The notes: generated by a model from the sequence alone, not told the origin. Positions 25,207 through 33,512 are shown, numbered from the stretch's first letter. The stretch: 64,000 nt of DNA from Companilactobacillus kedongensis (GCF_003946625.1 NZ_RHOR01000008.1:1-64000), one strand, 5' to 3'. Translations and numbers: made by a program.

Positions 25207-25359
25207 GTCTCTTAGAATTTCAACTTTTTGAATCAAATTATCTAAAAGCGTATCGTCAATATTACTTTGTTCCAATAAATGGTCAATAGACCTATTTAAT
25301 CTATCGATCGATTTGCATTCTAAGAGTGAGTTAGAATCTTTTTGTTGCTTTGTAGACAC
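25195..25359 (-). CDS. Small acidic protein of unknown function under cre control
   Basis: The predicted product has about 54 residues, begins with a GTG (VSTKQQKDSNSLLECKS) and is hydrophilic and probably helical. GGTGGGTG lies 6 bases before this GTG. A promoter with a cre site stands about 40 bp upstream and a terminator overlaps the stop, so it is a self-contained transcription unit. I do not recognise the family. Confidence 0.6.
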   Translation of the reverse strand: MSTKQQKDSNSLLECKSIDRLNRSIDHLLEQSNIDDTLLDNLIQKVEILRDKDS

Positions 25360-25395
25360 AGTAATCACCCACCTAAACACAATTTGCACACCACA

Positions 25396-25445
25396 ATGTA
25401 AACGATTACATACACACTATACCTTTTTTGCGTAGGTTTTTACAA
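25396..25445 (-). promoter_or_regulatory. Promoter with a perfect cre box
   Basis: Minus-strand TTGTAA (25440-25445) and TATAGT (25416-25421) are 18 bp apart. ATGTAATCGTTTACAT (25396-25411) matches the cre consensus at every position and covers the expected transcription start. Confidence 0.75.
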
Positions 25446-25455
25446 ATTTTTTTTA

Positions 25456-25896
25456 CTATCTAACGACCATAACTGATATTGGAGCATATTTAGCCATATA
25501 AGCGGCCTGTGATCCAAAATACTTTTTTATACCCTTTTTAGAGTTGGAACCAACAATCAATAAGTCCGGATCAACATAGGGAATAACCTCTTTAACGATA
25601 GCTTCACCGGCTTCTCCTTCAGCCACATAGATCTCAACATTTTTGACCCCAGCATCAAGTGCCACTTGGCGATATTTTCTAACATGATCTTCCAAATCAC
25701 TGCGTTCACCGTGAACATAATCCTTGTCCAAGGCTTGGTAGACGTTCATATCTTCATCTTCCAAAATCGAAGTAATGATCAACGTAGATTTATCTTTCAA
25801 ACAATATCTTAAAGCATAACGAAAAGCTAGTTGAGCATCCTCAGAGTCATCGACTCCTACTAGTACCCGTTCAGATGAATGATCTTTTTTTGACAT
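25456..25896 (-). CDS. Universal stress protein UspA
   Basis: The 146-residue product from ATG 25896 has the Usp start RVLVGVDDSEDAQLAFRYAL and the ATP-binding GSNSKKGIKKYFGSQAAYMAKYAPISVMVVR end. GGAGGACTATATC sets the start, which removes 15 residues from the longest frame. It is strongly similar along its length to the second Usp at 52916-53356. The role in stress survival is known for the family but not specific. Confidence 0.92.
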   Translation of the reverse strand: MSKKDHSSERVLVGVDDSEDAQLAFRYALRYCLKDKSTLIITSILEDEDMNVYQALDKDYVHGERSDLEDHVRKYRQVALDAGVKNVEIYVAEGEAGEAIVKEVIPYVDPDLLIVGSNSKKGIKKYFGSQAAYMAKYAPISVMVVR

Positions 25897-26004
25897 GATA
25901 TAGTCCTCCTTATAACAAATCGAAGACGTCAATTTACTCATCTTTGCCCAACATTTTAGTACGTTTTTTTTGGTTGTAAAGAATTTTAGATTGTGGTGGT
26001 TGGT

Positions 26005-26175
26005 TGCCGTCTACAGTGATGGAAATATTCTCCTGCTATGCGGGACGGATCGAGCCAAGGTCTCGCTCTTCGGTTGGAAGCCTTGTAAACAAGTCTTCCA
26101 ACTCGCCCGATGGTGTAACGGCTGAAGCCGTAACGCCATTGCCATAGCTGGAGAATATTTCCATCACTTCCGACT
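26005..26175 (+). repeat. Pair 3, left member: cloverleaf repeat
   Basis: Arms GTGATGGAAATATTCTCC-t-GCTATG and CAT-a-GC-t-GGAGAATATTTCCATCAC pair over about 24 bp. Hairpins inside: GAG-CCAAGGT-CTC, GTTGGAAG..CTTG/CAAG..CTTCCAAC, and ATGG..GTAACGGC/GCCGTAACGCCAT. The reverse complement aligns well with the copy at 26343. It lies upstream of usp, not in a 3' UTR. Confidence 0.87.
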
Positions 26176-26276
26176 AATTTGGTATTAAAAATAAATCATG
26201 TAATTATAGAAAAAATTATACATATAAAGCATAGATTGGATTTAATAGCCTAATTTCCAAATACCGACACAATAAA

Positions 26277-26315
26277 AACCCCTCAATTTGAATTCAATAT
26301 TCAAACCAAGAGGTT
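26277..26315 (-). terminator. Terminator of the metal ATPase gene
   Basis: AACC-c-CTC..TGAAT and ATTCA..GAGGTT form a stem; the minus strand continues as TTTTTATT. The right-hand repeat copy lies between it and the ATPase stop, so the repeat would be transcribed as 3' UTR. Confidence 0.7.
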
Positions 26316-26342
26316 AACTTTAATTTCATAATAAACAAATCT

Positions 26343-26519
26343 AGTCGGAAGGACTGAGAATATTTACCAGCTATGAAAATGTTGTTATGGCTTTAGCCAT
26401 TACAACATCGGGCGAGTTTTAAGACTTGTCGAACTTTACAAGCCTTAAAACCGAGGCACCAGACCAAGGCTGGGACCGGTCCGCATAGCAGGTGAATATT
26501 CTCAGTCCTGGAGACGACC
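26343..26519 (-). repeat. Pair 3, right member: cloverleaf repeat (best-formed copy)
   Basis: AGGACTGAGAATATT and AATATTCTCAGTCCT pair perfectly, followed by an inner stretch with AGCTATG/CATAGC. An internal GGA/GGA loop and GTC/GAC pairs extend the base. Hairpins: GTtATGGCT/AGCCATtAC, TTTTAAG-CTTG/CAAG-CTTAAAA, and CCAG-ACCAAGG-CTGG. CGGGCGAG and GGTCCGC are the conserved linkers. Confidence 0.88.
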
Positions 26520-26531
26520 AGACAAACCCAA

Positions 26532-28433
26532 TTAAAACTTTTTCAATTGCAATCTAACTGCATTCAATACAGCAATGATCGTAACTCCGACATCAGCGAA
26601 AACCGCTTGCCACATACCAACGATCCCAACTGCACCTAACAATAGGAATAAAATTTTGATAACTAAAGCTAAAGTGATATTTTCGACAACTATTTCTCTA
26701 GTCTTTTTAGCAATATCCATTGCTTTAGCAATCTTTGAAGGTTCATCACTCATAATTACCATATCAGCGGCATCAACTGCGGCATCTGATCCAAGTCCAC
26801 CCATGGCAACACCAAGATCAGCTTGAGTTAATACCGGCGTATCATTGATCCCATCACCGACGAAGGCAACTTTACTGTCACTGTCAGCTCTTAATTTATC
26901 AACGATTTTAACTTTATCCTCTGGCAATAAATCTGTGTAAACTTTATCTAGATCAAGTTTATTAGCAATATCTTCACCGATAACTTTATTATCACCAGTT
27001 AGCATAACTGTCTTAATACCACGTTTCTTTAAACTGGCAATAGCATTTTTAGCATCAAATTTAGGACTATCGGCAATAACGATATTTCCTAAATATTGTT
27101 TATTTCTACTAATATATACGATCGTACCTACATCGCTAGCTTCATCAATATCAATGTCATTAGCTTTCATGGCTTTATAATTACCAGCAATTACAGATTG
27201 ACCGTCTATCACGGCACTAACACCATAGCCGGCAGTCTCTTTATAGTTTTCAATAGTTGAAGTTATCTCTTTATCAAAAGCTGTGACGATAGATTGGGCT
27301 ATCGGATGATTAGAGTTACTTTCAATAGCAGCTGCAATTTCTAATAATTCACTTTTTGAAATATTTTGAGGATTGACACTTGTTACAGAGAATTGACCTT
27401 TAGTTAATGTCCCTGTCTTGTCAAAGGCAATTGTGTTAACCTTGTTCAGTGATTCTAAGTAATTGCTACCTTTAACTAAGATACCTTGTTTTGAGGCAGC
27501 TCCGATTCCGCCAAAGAAGCTCAGTGGAACAGAAATAACTAAGGCACATGGACATGAGATAACTAGAAATACTAGTGCACGGTAAACCCAATTACTCCAC
27601 TCACCTTGGAAAAGTAGTGGTGGTACTAGTGCTAATAATAAGGCCATTGCTACAACGATCGGTGTATAGATCTTAGCAAATCTGGTAATGAACTTTTCTG
27701 TGTTAGCTTTACGTTTACTCGAGTTTTGAACTAAGTCCAAAATTTTAGCAACAGTTGAATCATCATAAATTTTAGTTACTTTAATCTGAAGAACTCCAGC
27801 TTGGTTGATCGAACCACTTAATGCATCGTCGCCGATCGTAATTTCACGCGGCATAGATTCTCCAGTTAAAGCGGACGTGTCGACACTTGATTGCCCAAGG
27901 ATAACTTTTCCATCAAGAGGAATTTTTTCGCCAGGCTTAACTAAGATCGTTTGACCAATTTTTACTTGATCAGGACGAACGACTAAAGTCTTGGCACCAT
28001 CTTTAATGGTTGCAAATTCCGGTTTAACGGATAATAATGCAGAGATAGAACGTTTAGAACGGTTAACGGCAATATCTTCAAACAGATCGCCAACTTTATA
28101 AAAGTACATAACCGCTACAGCTTCAGGGTATTGACCAATTATTAAAGCACCTATTGTGGCAATACTCATCAGAAAGTTCTCATCAAAGACCTCTCCTTTA
28201 AAGAGATTCTTGATGGCATTAACAACAATTTCTCCACCGATGATAGCGAAAGCAATTAAATAAAGCCCGATCGAAACTGAATCGGCAAATGAATCATTCA
28301 TAGCCAGCACTAGAAAAATTGCAGATAGAACTAACTTAATAATTGTCAATTTCGACTCTCTGGTCAGGGCATTCTTGATCGGATGATTTTTTTTGTCAGT
28401 TTGGTAATCTGATTCGACTTTGTATAATTTCAT
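26532..28433 (-). CDS. cadA: P1B-type heavy-metal ATPase (Cd/Zn/Co-exporting type)
   Basis: The 633-residue ATPase exports divalent soft metals at the expense of ATP. It has the metal-transport motif SCPCALVIS, the phosphorylation site DKTGTLT, the hinge GDGINDTPVL and TGES in the actuator domain. The N-terminal heavy-metal-binding domain common in CadA/ZntA is missing; the protein starts with a short charged tail. GGAGGATAACGCG before ATG 28433 sets the start; 18 upstream residues of the longest frame lie in the operator region. It is divergent from a CzrA-like repressor. Confidence 0.92.
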   Translation of the reverse strand: MKLYKVESDYQTDKKNHPIKNALTRESKLTIIKLVLSAIFLVLAMNDSFADSVSIGLYLIAFAIIGGEIVVNAIKNLFKGEVFDENFLMSIATIGALIIGQYPEAVAVMYFYKVGDLFEDIAVNRSKRSISALLSVKPEFATIKDGAKTLVVRPDQVKIGQTILVKPGEKIPLDGKVILGQSSVDTSALTGESMPREITIGDDALSGSINQAGVLQIKVTKIYDDSTVAKILDLVQNSSKRKANTEKFITRFAKIYTPIVVAMALLLALVPPLLFQGEWSNWVYRALVFLVISCPCALVISVPLSFFGGIGAASKQGILVKGSNYLESLNKVNTIAFDKTGTLTKGQFSVTSVNPQNISKSELLEIAAAIESNSNHPIAQSIVTAFDKEITSTIENYKETAGYGVSAVIDGQSVIAGNYKAMKANDIDIDEASDVGTIVYISRNKQYLGNIVIADSPKFDAKNAIASLKKRGIKTVMLTGDNKVIGEDIANKLDLDKVYTDLLPEDKVKIVDKLRADSDSKVAFVGDGINDTPVLTQADLGVAMGGLGSDAAVDAADMVIMSDEPSKIAKAMDIAKKTREIVVENITLALVIKILFLLLGAVGIVGMWQAVFADVGVTIIAVLNAVRLQLKKF

Positions 28434-28449
28434 CGCGTTATCCTCCTCG

Positions 28450-28486
28450 TGTAAAGCGTTTACATGAATATATGAGCAATCATTCA
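28450..28486. promoter_or_regulatory. Operator region between the metal ATPase and its ArsR/SmtB repressor
   Basis: TGAGCAATCATTCA (28473-28486) resembles ArsR/SmtB sites of the TGAAC..GTTCA type and sits in the divergent promoter region. A second inverted repeat, TGTAAA-GCG-TTTACA (28450-28464), looks like cre at first sight but has the CG one base out of register. Confidence 0.6.
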
Positions 28487-28551
28487 TACATCAATTATAA
28501 TATAATATTCGGTGGTAAACTTCAACCATCTAGAGTAAGAAAGGCGATTTT

Positions 28552-28911
28552 ATGACAGATAATAACTTCGAAAATGAACACATAAAATCTCTACACAATT
28601 TGAACAACGAAATACCCAATAATGACGAGCTAGAAGCCATGGTCAACGTCTTCAAAGCCTTCGGTGATATGACTAGAGTTAAGATCATATTGGCACTGTC
28701 ACAAACACCGTTAAGCGTTGGCGAAATAGCCGATTCACTAGAAATGAGTCAGTCTTCTATTTCACATCAATTGAGCTTGTTAAAACAATTGAATCTTGTT
28801 TCCAGTATGAGAAAAGGACGTAATATTCATTATCGCTTGAGTGATCAGCATATTATTACTATTTTTAATCAGACTAAGGAACATATTGTAGAAGATGAGA
28901 ATGATAATTAA
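28552..28911 (+). CDS. ArsR/SmtB-family metal-sensing repressor (CzrA/CadC-like)
   Basis: The 119-residue protein has the ArsR winged helix: VFKAFGDMTRVKIILAL, then LEMSQSSISHQLSLLKQLNLV and the wing RKGRNIHYRLSD. The C-terminal helix has DQHIITIFNQTKEHIVED, with Asp and His residues placed like the alpha-5 metal site of CzrA. It is transcribed away from the P1B ATPase and should derepress it when Zn, Cd or Co rises. Confidence 0.9.
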   Translation: MTDNNFENEHIKSLHNLNNEIPNNDELEAMVNVFKAFGDMTRVKIILALSQTPLSVGEIADSLEMSQSSISHQLSLLKQLNLVSSMRKGRNIHYRLSDQHIITIFNQTKEHIVEDENDN

Positions 28912-28998
28912 TTATTTTAAAATGGGGTAGCTTGATGGCTGGCCTATTTTTTTGTGCTAAATTCTGAAATTTGGTGGCTGGGTTACTGAAAGGTTTTT

Positions 28999-29168
28999 GC
29001 CTCCGGTTGGACGAAGTTTGTCTGCACTTGGACCGATCCCAGCCAAGGTCTGGCATCTCGATTTTGAACTTTGCTTTCGCAAATCTCAGAATCGTCCATG
29101 GCCTAAGAACAGAAAACCACTGTTCTAATGCCATTGTAAGTGCCGACAAACTTCGCCCAACCTCCGGC
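28999..29168 (+). repeat. Pair 4, left member: cloverleaf repeat
   Basis: Arms GGTTGG..CGAAGTTTGTC-t-GCACTT and AAGTGC-c-GACAAACTTCG..CCAACC pair over about 25 bp and are flanked by GCC-tcc / tcc-GGC. Hairpins: CCAG-CCAAGGT-CTGG, CGATTTTGA..TTTGC/GCAAA..TCAGAATCG and ATGGC..AGAACAG/CTGTTCT..GCCAT. It follows the czrA-like gene. Confidence 0.87.
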
Positions 29169-29206
29169 TATATTGATGAACTATATATTTTTAATACAAA
29201 CAAAAA

Positions 29207-29239
29207 AGCACGATCCCAACAAAGTGTCGAAATCATGCT
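29207..29239 (-). terminator. Terminator of the glpT-like gene
   Basis: AGCA-c-GAT and ATC-a-TGCT pair and the minus strand ends TTTTTTG. It lies beyond the right-hand repeat copy, which would be part of the 3' UTR. Confidence 0.65.
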
Positions 29240-29281
29240 ATCAAAATACATTATTCATTTTTCTATATACCACAAATATAA

Positions 29282-29451
29282 GCTGAAGATTACAAGTAAT
29301 GGAACCAGTTGTGCAAGTGACGTTAGAGGGCGATTTACCCTCTTACACCACTGACGATTTCGAGATTTGCGAAAGCAAAGCTCAAAATCGAGCCTTCAGA
29401 CCTTGGCTGAAGGCGACCACACAACAGGTGGAATTACTTGTAATTTTCAGC
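29282..29451 (-). repeat. Pair 4, right member: cloverleaf repeat
   Basis: Arms GCTGAaGATTACAAGTAAT and ATTACTTGTAATtTTCAGC pair. Hairpins: AGAGGG/CCCTCT, CGATTTcGAGATTTGC/GCAAA-g-CTC-a-AAATCG and GCCTTCAG-ACCTTGG-CTGAAGGC. The reverse complement resembles the copies at 36695 and 40439. Confidence 0.87.
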
Positions 29452-29470
29452 GACAACAACAACCAAAAAC

Positions 29471-30820
29471 CTATTTTTTAACAATTTCTTGTCCTCTAAG
29501 ATTCCAAGTCAATGCAAACAATCCCGCTGCAATCAGACAAGATGCCATTACAGTGATAAAGCCTGAATTCCAGCCCAGATGATCAACAATAACACCCATG
29601 ATTGCATTAGCGGCAACTGATCCGAATAAATAACCGAATAATCCTGTTAATCCGGCTGCAGTTCCTGCGGCCTTTTTAGGTACAGAATCTAAAGCTTGTA
29701 AACCGATCAACATAACTGGTCCGTAAATTAAGAAACCAATCATGAACAAGGCCGTATTGACCATCATAATATTTGTTGAACGCCAATACATAAAGACAAA
29801 GAAGGTTACCACTAACATAAATGAAAAACCTGCTGGGCCACGACGTCCTTTAAATAATTTATCAGAGACCCAACCTGCAAAGATCGTACCAGGAATACCG
29901 GCTATTTCATACAAGAAATATGATCCTGAACTGGAGGCCAATGAAATATGACGAACTTCTGTTAAATATGCTGGTGCCCAATTTTCAATTCCATATCTGA
30001 CAAAATAAACAAAAATATTTGCACAAGCAATAATCCAAACCCATTTATTATTCAAAACATATTTGAAAAGAATCTCTTTAGCAGATAACTCTTTCTCATA
30101 CATAATGTGTTCCTCATTGGGATAATCATCCTTATACTCCTCAATTGGAGGCAATCCTTGTGATTCAGGTGTATCACGAATTAGGATATAGGCAATAACG
30201 GCAATAACTATACCGACCAAAGCTGGAATAATAAAAGCTCCATTATATGCTTTCGTTCCCGGAATCTTTGAGGCAAAGAATGCTATACCGACGGCGGCTA
30301 ATGGTGCCATTGCTGCCCCACCAACATTGTGGGCCACATTCCAAACTGACGTCCAAGAACCACGCTCTGAAACTGAATACCAGTGCGTGATCACACGACC
30401 AGATGGCGGCCAGCCCATACCTTCAAACCAACCGATCAAAAATAATAGAATAAACATTGATGTGATAGATTTGGTTAAAATAGGAATAAATCCAAATGCC
30501 AAGTTGATCAAAGCTGTCAAAATCAATCCTAGAGGCAAAAAAATTCGAGCATTACTGCGATCTGAAATGATGCCCATAAAGAATTTACTGAATCCATAAG
30601 CTATCGAAACCGCCGAAAATGCAAACCCCAACTGAGTTTTAGAGAATCCCTCATTAATTAATTTAGGCATAACTATCGAAAAATTATTACGTAATAAATA
30701 ATATCCAGCATAGCCAATAAAAATACCAAAGAAAACCTGCCAACGTAATTTTTTATACGTTGGATCAATTTTAGATGATTCGACTTTTTTCTTAGCCACT
30801 GGAGGTGTTAAAAAGTTCAT
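29471..30820 (-). CDS. glpT: Organophosphate:phosphate antiporter, GlpT/UhpT family
   Basis: The 449-residue MFS protein has 12 helices. The segment FEGMGWPPSGRVITHWYSVSERG after helix 4 is the OPA-family signature, closest in form to the glycerol-3-phosphate transporter. It exchanges an organophosphate for phosphate; glycerol-3-phosphate is the best guess, hexose phosphate the alternative. GGGGAGGGATCAC precedes the ATG. A promoter with an embedded cre lies about 40 bp upstream. Confidence 0.84.
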   Translation of the reverse strand: MNFLTPPVAKKKVESSKIDPTYKKLRWQVFFGIFIGYAGYYLLRNNFSIVMPKLINEGFSKTQLGFAFSAVSIAYGFSKFFMGIISDRSNARIFLPLGLILTALINLAFGFIPILTKSITSMFILLFLIGWFEGMGWPPSGRVITHWYSVSERGSWTSVWNVAHNVGGAAMAPLAAVGIAFFASKIPGTKAYNGAFIIPALVGIVIAVIAYILIRDTPESQGLPPIEEYKDDYPNEEHIMYEKELSAKEILFKYVLNNKWVWIIACANIFVYFVRYGIENWAPAYLTEVRHISLASSSGSYFLYEIAGIPGTIFAGWVSDKLFKGRRGPAGFSFMLVVTFFVFMYWRSTNIMMVNTALFMIGFLIYGPVMLIGLQALDSVPKKAAGTAAGLTGLFGYLFGSVAANAIMGVIVDHLGWNSGFITVMASCLIAAGLFALTWNLRGQEIVKK

Positions 30821-30858
30821 GTGATCCCTCCCCGATTTAAAAGTTCACGAACCTTTCT

Positions 30859-30887
30859 ATAATATTCTGATAGCGTTTGCAGTGCAA
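30859..30887 (-). promoter_or_regulatory. Promoter of the glpT-like gene with cre in the spacer
   Basis: Minus-strand TTGCAC (30882-30887) and TATTAT (30859-30864) are 17 bp apart. TGCAAACGCTATCA (30868-30881) fits the core cre consensus and fills the spacer, so CcpA should exclude RNA polymerase. Confidence 0.72.
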
Positions 30888-30903
30888 CACTTTTCCAAAA
30901 TAA

Positions 30904-30924
30904 AAAGCCCTACATTAGGGCTTT
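30904..30924 (-). terminator. Terminator overlapping the end of the GT8 gene
   Basis: AAAGCCCTA-cat-TAGGGCTTT is a 9-bp stem that includes the stop codon of the glycosyltransferase; TTTTTA follows on the minus strand. Confidence 0.8.
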
Positions 30925-31716
30925 ATGCATATAATGTTTGTACAATCCAGCGTAACGACCACGATAATCACTCTTCCAAGGCTTATCACGCCCACAAAAA
31001 TGAAGTACCACAGTATGATCTATCACCCAATCAAGATCCCATTGTCCATCACCGATAGCAAAGTATAAAGCGCTCATTCGAGCATCAAAGTTATACAATT
31101 CATCAGGTATCTTCATGATTTGATGACCGTATAGCCCATTCAAAACATCTTGATCTGGTAAAAATAAGGTTAATTTGTTTTCTTCAATATATTTAAAAAT
31201 ATCTTCAGCTTTAACTGTCTGACGTATCTTAGGTAAGTTAAATAATAATACGCCAGAGTTATAATAACTTTCAGCCTCATAATTACCTAAGCGTACCTTG
31301 TTAAATGGTTCCGTCATATTACTCGACAAAGCCGAGTGACTGGCAGCCGCATAGAGATTATCACCGAGATCCAAATTATAAAGTCTACTTAGATCATTAA
31401 TAATCAAAATATCAGCGTCCAAATATAAAATTCGATCCAAATCTGGTAAATATTCTTGTGCCAATAATCGATAATAAATCGTAGCTGGATAGCGATCCGT
31501 TATTGGTGCATTTTTGAAACGCGCTCCATCTACAATGATAGGATGATACGTCATCCCATATTTCTTACAAAAAGTTTGGATCATCTTTGTTTCTTTTAAT
31601 TCATCCTTTTGAAGAACATATACTTCAAAACTACCTTCCGTATTCATTTTAATTGAATACAGTGTCGTCAGCATTTGTTTAACAACATTATCGTCGATCG
31701 CAAATAATAGATTCAT
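30910..31716 (-). CDS. Glycosyltransferase family 8
   Basis: The 268-residue protein has the GT8 (GT-A fold) layout: N-terminal LLFAIDDNVVKQMLTTLYSI, the metal-binding DxD in RILYLDADILI, YYNSGVLLFNL, and a C-terminal HFCGRDKPW. It transfers a hexose from a nucleotide sugar, probably to a cell-envelope glycan; acceptor unknown. It is monocistronic, with no other envelope gene adjacent. Confidence 0.88.
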   Translation of the reverse strand: MNLLFAIDDNVVKQMLTTLYSIKMNTEGSFEVYVLQKDELKETKMIQTFCKKYGMTYHPIIVDGARFKNAPITDRYPATIYYRLLAQEYLPDLDRILYLDADILIINDLSRLYNLDLGDNLYAAASHSALSSNMTEPFNKVRLGNYEAESYYNSGVLLFNLPKIRQTVKAEDIFKYIEENKLTLFLPDQDVLNGLYGHQIMKIPDELYNFDARMSALYFAIGDGQWDLDWVIDHTVVLHFCGRDKPWKSDYRGRYAGLYKHYMHKALM

Positions 31717-31752
31717 ATCATCCCACCTCTGAATTTAGTATAACAAACAAAA

Positions 31753-31774
31753 AAGCCACGACGAATCGTGACTT
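31753..31774 (-). terminator. Terminator of the FMN reductase gene
   Basis: AAG-c-CACGA and TCGTG-a-CTT form the stem, followed by TTTTTTG on the minus strand. Confidence 0.72.
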
Positions 31775-31782
31775 CACACACA

Positions 31783-32373
31783 TTATTTGTAAGGATTATC
31801 TTTTAAAACTTTAGCGTAGAAACTGATATCGTGGAAAGCTTCACCAAAACGTTTTTCAAAGTGTTGACTATTTTCTACATCTTGATTCAAAGTTCCGTCA
31901 GCTTCAAAGTTTGGCTCGGCGTTCCAAACAAGGACTGGCTTTGGTAGAACGATCATGTCCATAATTTGTAAAATTGGAACCATTGAAGCAGCGGCCAACA
32001 TACCGCCATCACTAAAACAACTGTAACTAAGGATTTGAACAGGTTTCTTACTTACTTGAGATCCCACCAGATCCAAAGCATTCTTAAATCCACCCGGAAT
32101 TGCATGATTGTATTCTGGAGTCATCATGATAAATCCATCTTGTTCATCAACAGCATTAAGCCATTTTTCTTCCATTTCAGTTGTATTCGATACTTTAGCC
32201 ATTAAAGGAATCTCCTCATGGTCATAAACTGGCAAAGGAAAATCGTGCAGATCCAACCACGTATATTTAACATCATCTGTATCTTTCATCATTGACTTAA
32301 GATGTTTAAAGATCTTACTTCCTAAAGCATCACCACGCACACTACCTAAAATAATTCCAATTTTTGTACTCAT
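31783..32373 (-). CDS. NADPH-dependent FMN reductase (flavodoxin-like)
   Basis: The 196-residue protein starts with IGIILGSVRGDALGSKI, the FMN-phosphate loop of the family, and has MMTPEYNHAIPGGFKNALD, the second flavin-binding segment. It reduces FMN, quinones or azo compounds with NADPH; the physiological substrate is not clear. It stands alone between terminators. Confidence 0.88.
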   Translation of the reverse strand: MSTKIGIILGSVRGDALGSKIFKHLKSMMKDTDDVKYTWLDLHDFPLPVYDHEEIPLMAKVSNTTEMEEKWLNAVDEQDGFIMMTPEYNHAIPGGFKNALDLVGSQVSKKPVQILSYSCFSDGGMLAAASMVPILQIMDMIVLPKPVLVWNAEPNFEADGTLNQDVENSQHFEKRFGEAFHDISFYAKVLKDNPYK

Positions 32374-32520
32374 TCAGTCACCCTCGACTATTCTTAAATT
32401 ATATAAATATAAATTCTTTTATTATATATAAAGATTAAGCGGGAATTTTGGATAAGTCAACCGTTATGCTCATGATATATTTTTTGATATGATTGATTCA
32501 CATTACTAAAGGAGAAATTA

Positions 32521-32931
32521 ATGATAAAACCAATTAATAAAGATACAACGCTGCTTTCACAAAAGTCAGCACCCACTACACCAAAAGACACTCAAGTTAT
32601 AATTGACCTAATAGATACACTAAAGTCACATAAAAAAGACTGTGTTGGCATGGCCGCCAATATGATCGGTATCAACAAACGCGTTATCGCCCTACAACTC
32701 GGAGATCTAGTTATGCCCCTGATAAATCCCAGTATCATCGGTAAGTCGGAGCCCTATGATGTAGAAGAAGGCTGCCTATCGTTGATTGGTGAAAGACCAG
32801 CTAAGAGATTTATGAAAATAACAGTAAGTTACTTAGATGCAGAATTTAACCCCCACAAACAAGCTTTTGAAGGATTCGCAGCTCAAATCATTCAACATGA
32901 AATGGATCATTTAGAAGGAATACTGATTTAA
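32521..32931 (+). CDS. Short peptide deformylase homologue
   Basis: The 136-residue protein keeps motif 2 (EEGCLSL) and motif 3 (QHEMDHLEGI), which supply the Cys and two His that bind the metal. Motif 1, usually GxGxAAxQ, reads CVGMAANM, so the Gln that stabilises the transition state is Met. It is shorter than main bacterial deformylases (about 170-190 residues). It may be a secondary deformylase or may act on another substrate. GGAGAAATTA precedes the ATG. Confidence 0.82.
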   Translation: MIKPINKDTTLLSQKSAPTTPKDTQVIIDLIDTLKSHKKDCVGMAANMIGINKRVIALQLGDLVMPLINPSIIGKSEPYDVEEGCLSLIGERPAKRFMKITVSYLDAEFNPHKQAFEGFAAQIIQHEMDHLEGILI

Positions 32932-32964
32932 AAAAGTCTTGGCAAAAATTGCCAAGACTTTTTA
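32931..32964 (+). terminator. Terminator of the deformylase gene
   Basis: AAAAAGTCTTGGCAA and TTGCCAAGACTTTTT flank a 3-base loop directly after the stop. Confidence 0.87.
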
Positions 32965-33006
32965 ATTGTTTTTACTATTTCTACAGAAAAAAGCTGGAGG
33001 AAACGA

Positions 33007-33444
33007 TTAATCGTTTCCGGAGTCAACCGGATCAACTATCCCATCAACCACACTCTCAATTGCAGCAACCAATGGACTATCCGCCTTAATACCAGTATCG
33101 GCAAATCGTTTTTCCCACCAATCAATGCGGATCTGTTGAACTTTTTCAACAATCTTTTTCCCAGTATCAGTCAACTTCAAAATTTTAGTCTTACCAACAC
33201 CATCTGACTTGCTAAGGTAATCAAGTTTTTGCATCTTATTGATTTCTCTAGTTGCTAAGCCTTTATCAACAACTAATAATCTAGCAACTTGGTTTTGACT
33301 AACTTCTTTATAATCACCGACGGACAGTAAAATACAGGCAGCTGTGGGATTGAGCTTTAATTCATCAAATTGTTCTTTTGTATCTTTATAGTATTTTCTG
33401 TGCAAGATCGAAATATCTTGGGCTAAGTATCCAATATTTTTCAT
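33007..33444 (-). CDS. MarR-family transcriptional regulator of the als operon
   Basis: The 145-residue product has the MarR winged helix (SQNQVARLLVVDKGLATREINKMQKLDYLSK, wing GKTKILKLTDTGKK). ATG 33444 has TTGGAGA upstream and is preferred over a TTG 15 bp earlier. It is divergent from alsS. Two perfect palindromes in the shared 100 bp overlap the -35 and -10 of the als promoter, so it most likely represses alsS-alsD and itself. Confidence 0.86.
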   Translation of the reverse strand: MKNIGYLAQDISILHRKYYKDTKEQFDELKLNPTAACILLSVGDYKEVSQNQVARLLVVDKGLATREINKMQKLDYLSKSDGVGKTKILKLTDTGKKIVEKVQQIRIDWWEKRFADTGIKADSPLVAAIESVVDGIVDPVDSGND

Positions 33445-33466
33445 TTTAAAATTCTCCAAGCTTTAT

Positions 33467-33512
33467 GTGTTGACAAATCAACACGAGCGATTTATGTTAT
33501 TAACAATAACAT
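33467..33512 (+). promoter_or_regulatory. als promoter with two palindromic operators
   Basis: TTGACA (33470-33475) and TATGTT (33493-33498) are 17 bp apart. GTGTTGA-CAAA-TCAACAC (33467-33484) covers the -35 and ATGTTATT-AAC-AATAACAT (33494-33512) covers the -10. The two palindromes differ in sequence, so they may bind different proteins. Confidence 0.78.

Noticed and set aside
28450-28464. cre site upstream of the metal ATPase
   Set aside because: TGTAAAGCGTTTACA looks like cre, but the central CG is one base out of register with TGNAANCG. It is better treated as an unassigned inverted repeat.
28971-29481. Overlapping plus-strand ORFs of 60-127 codons
   Set aside because: They lie in the cloverleaf repeats, have no ribosome binding site, and their residues reflect the palindromes.
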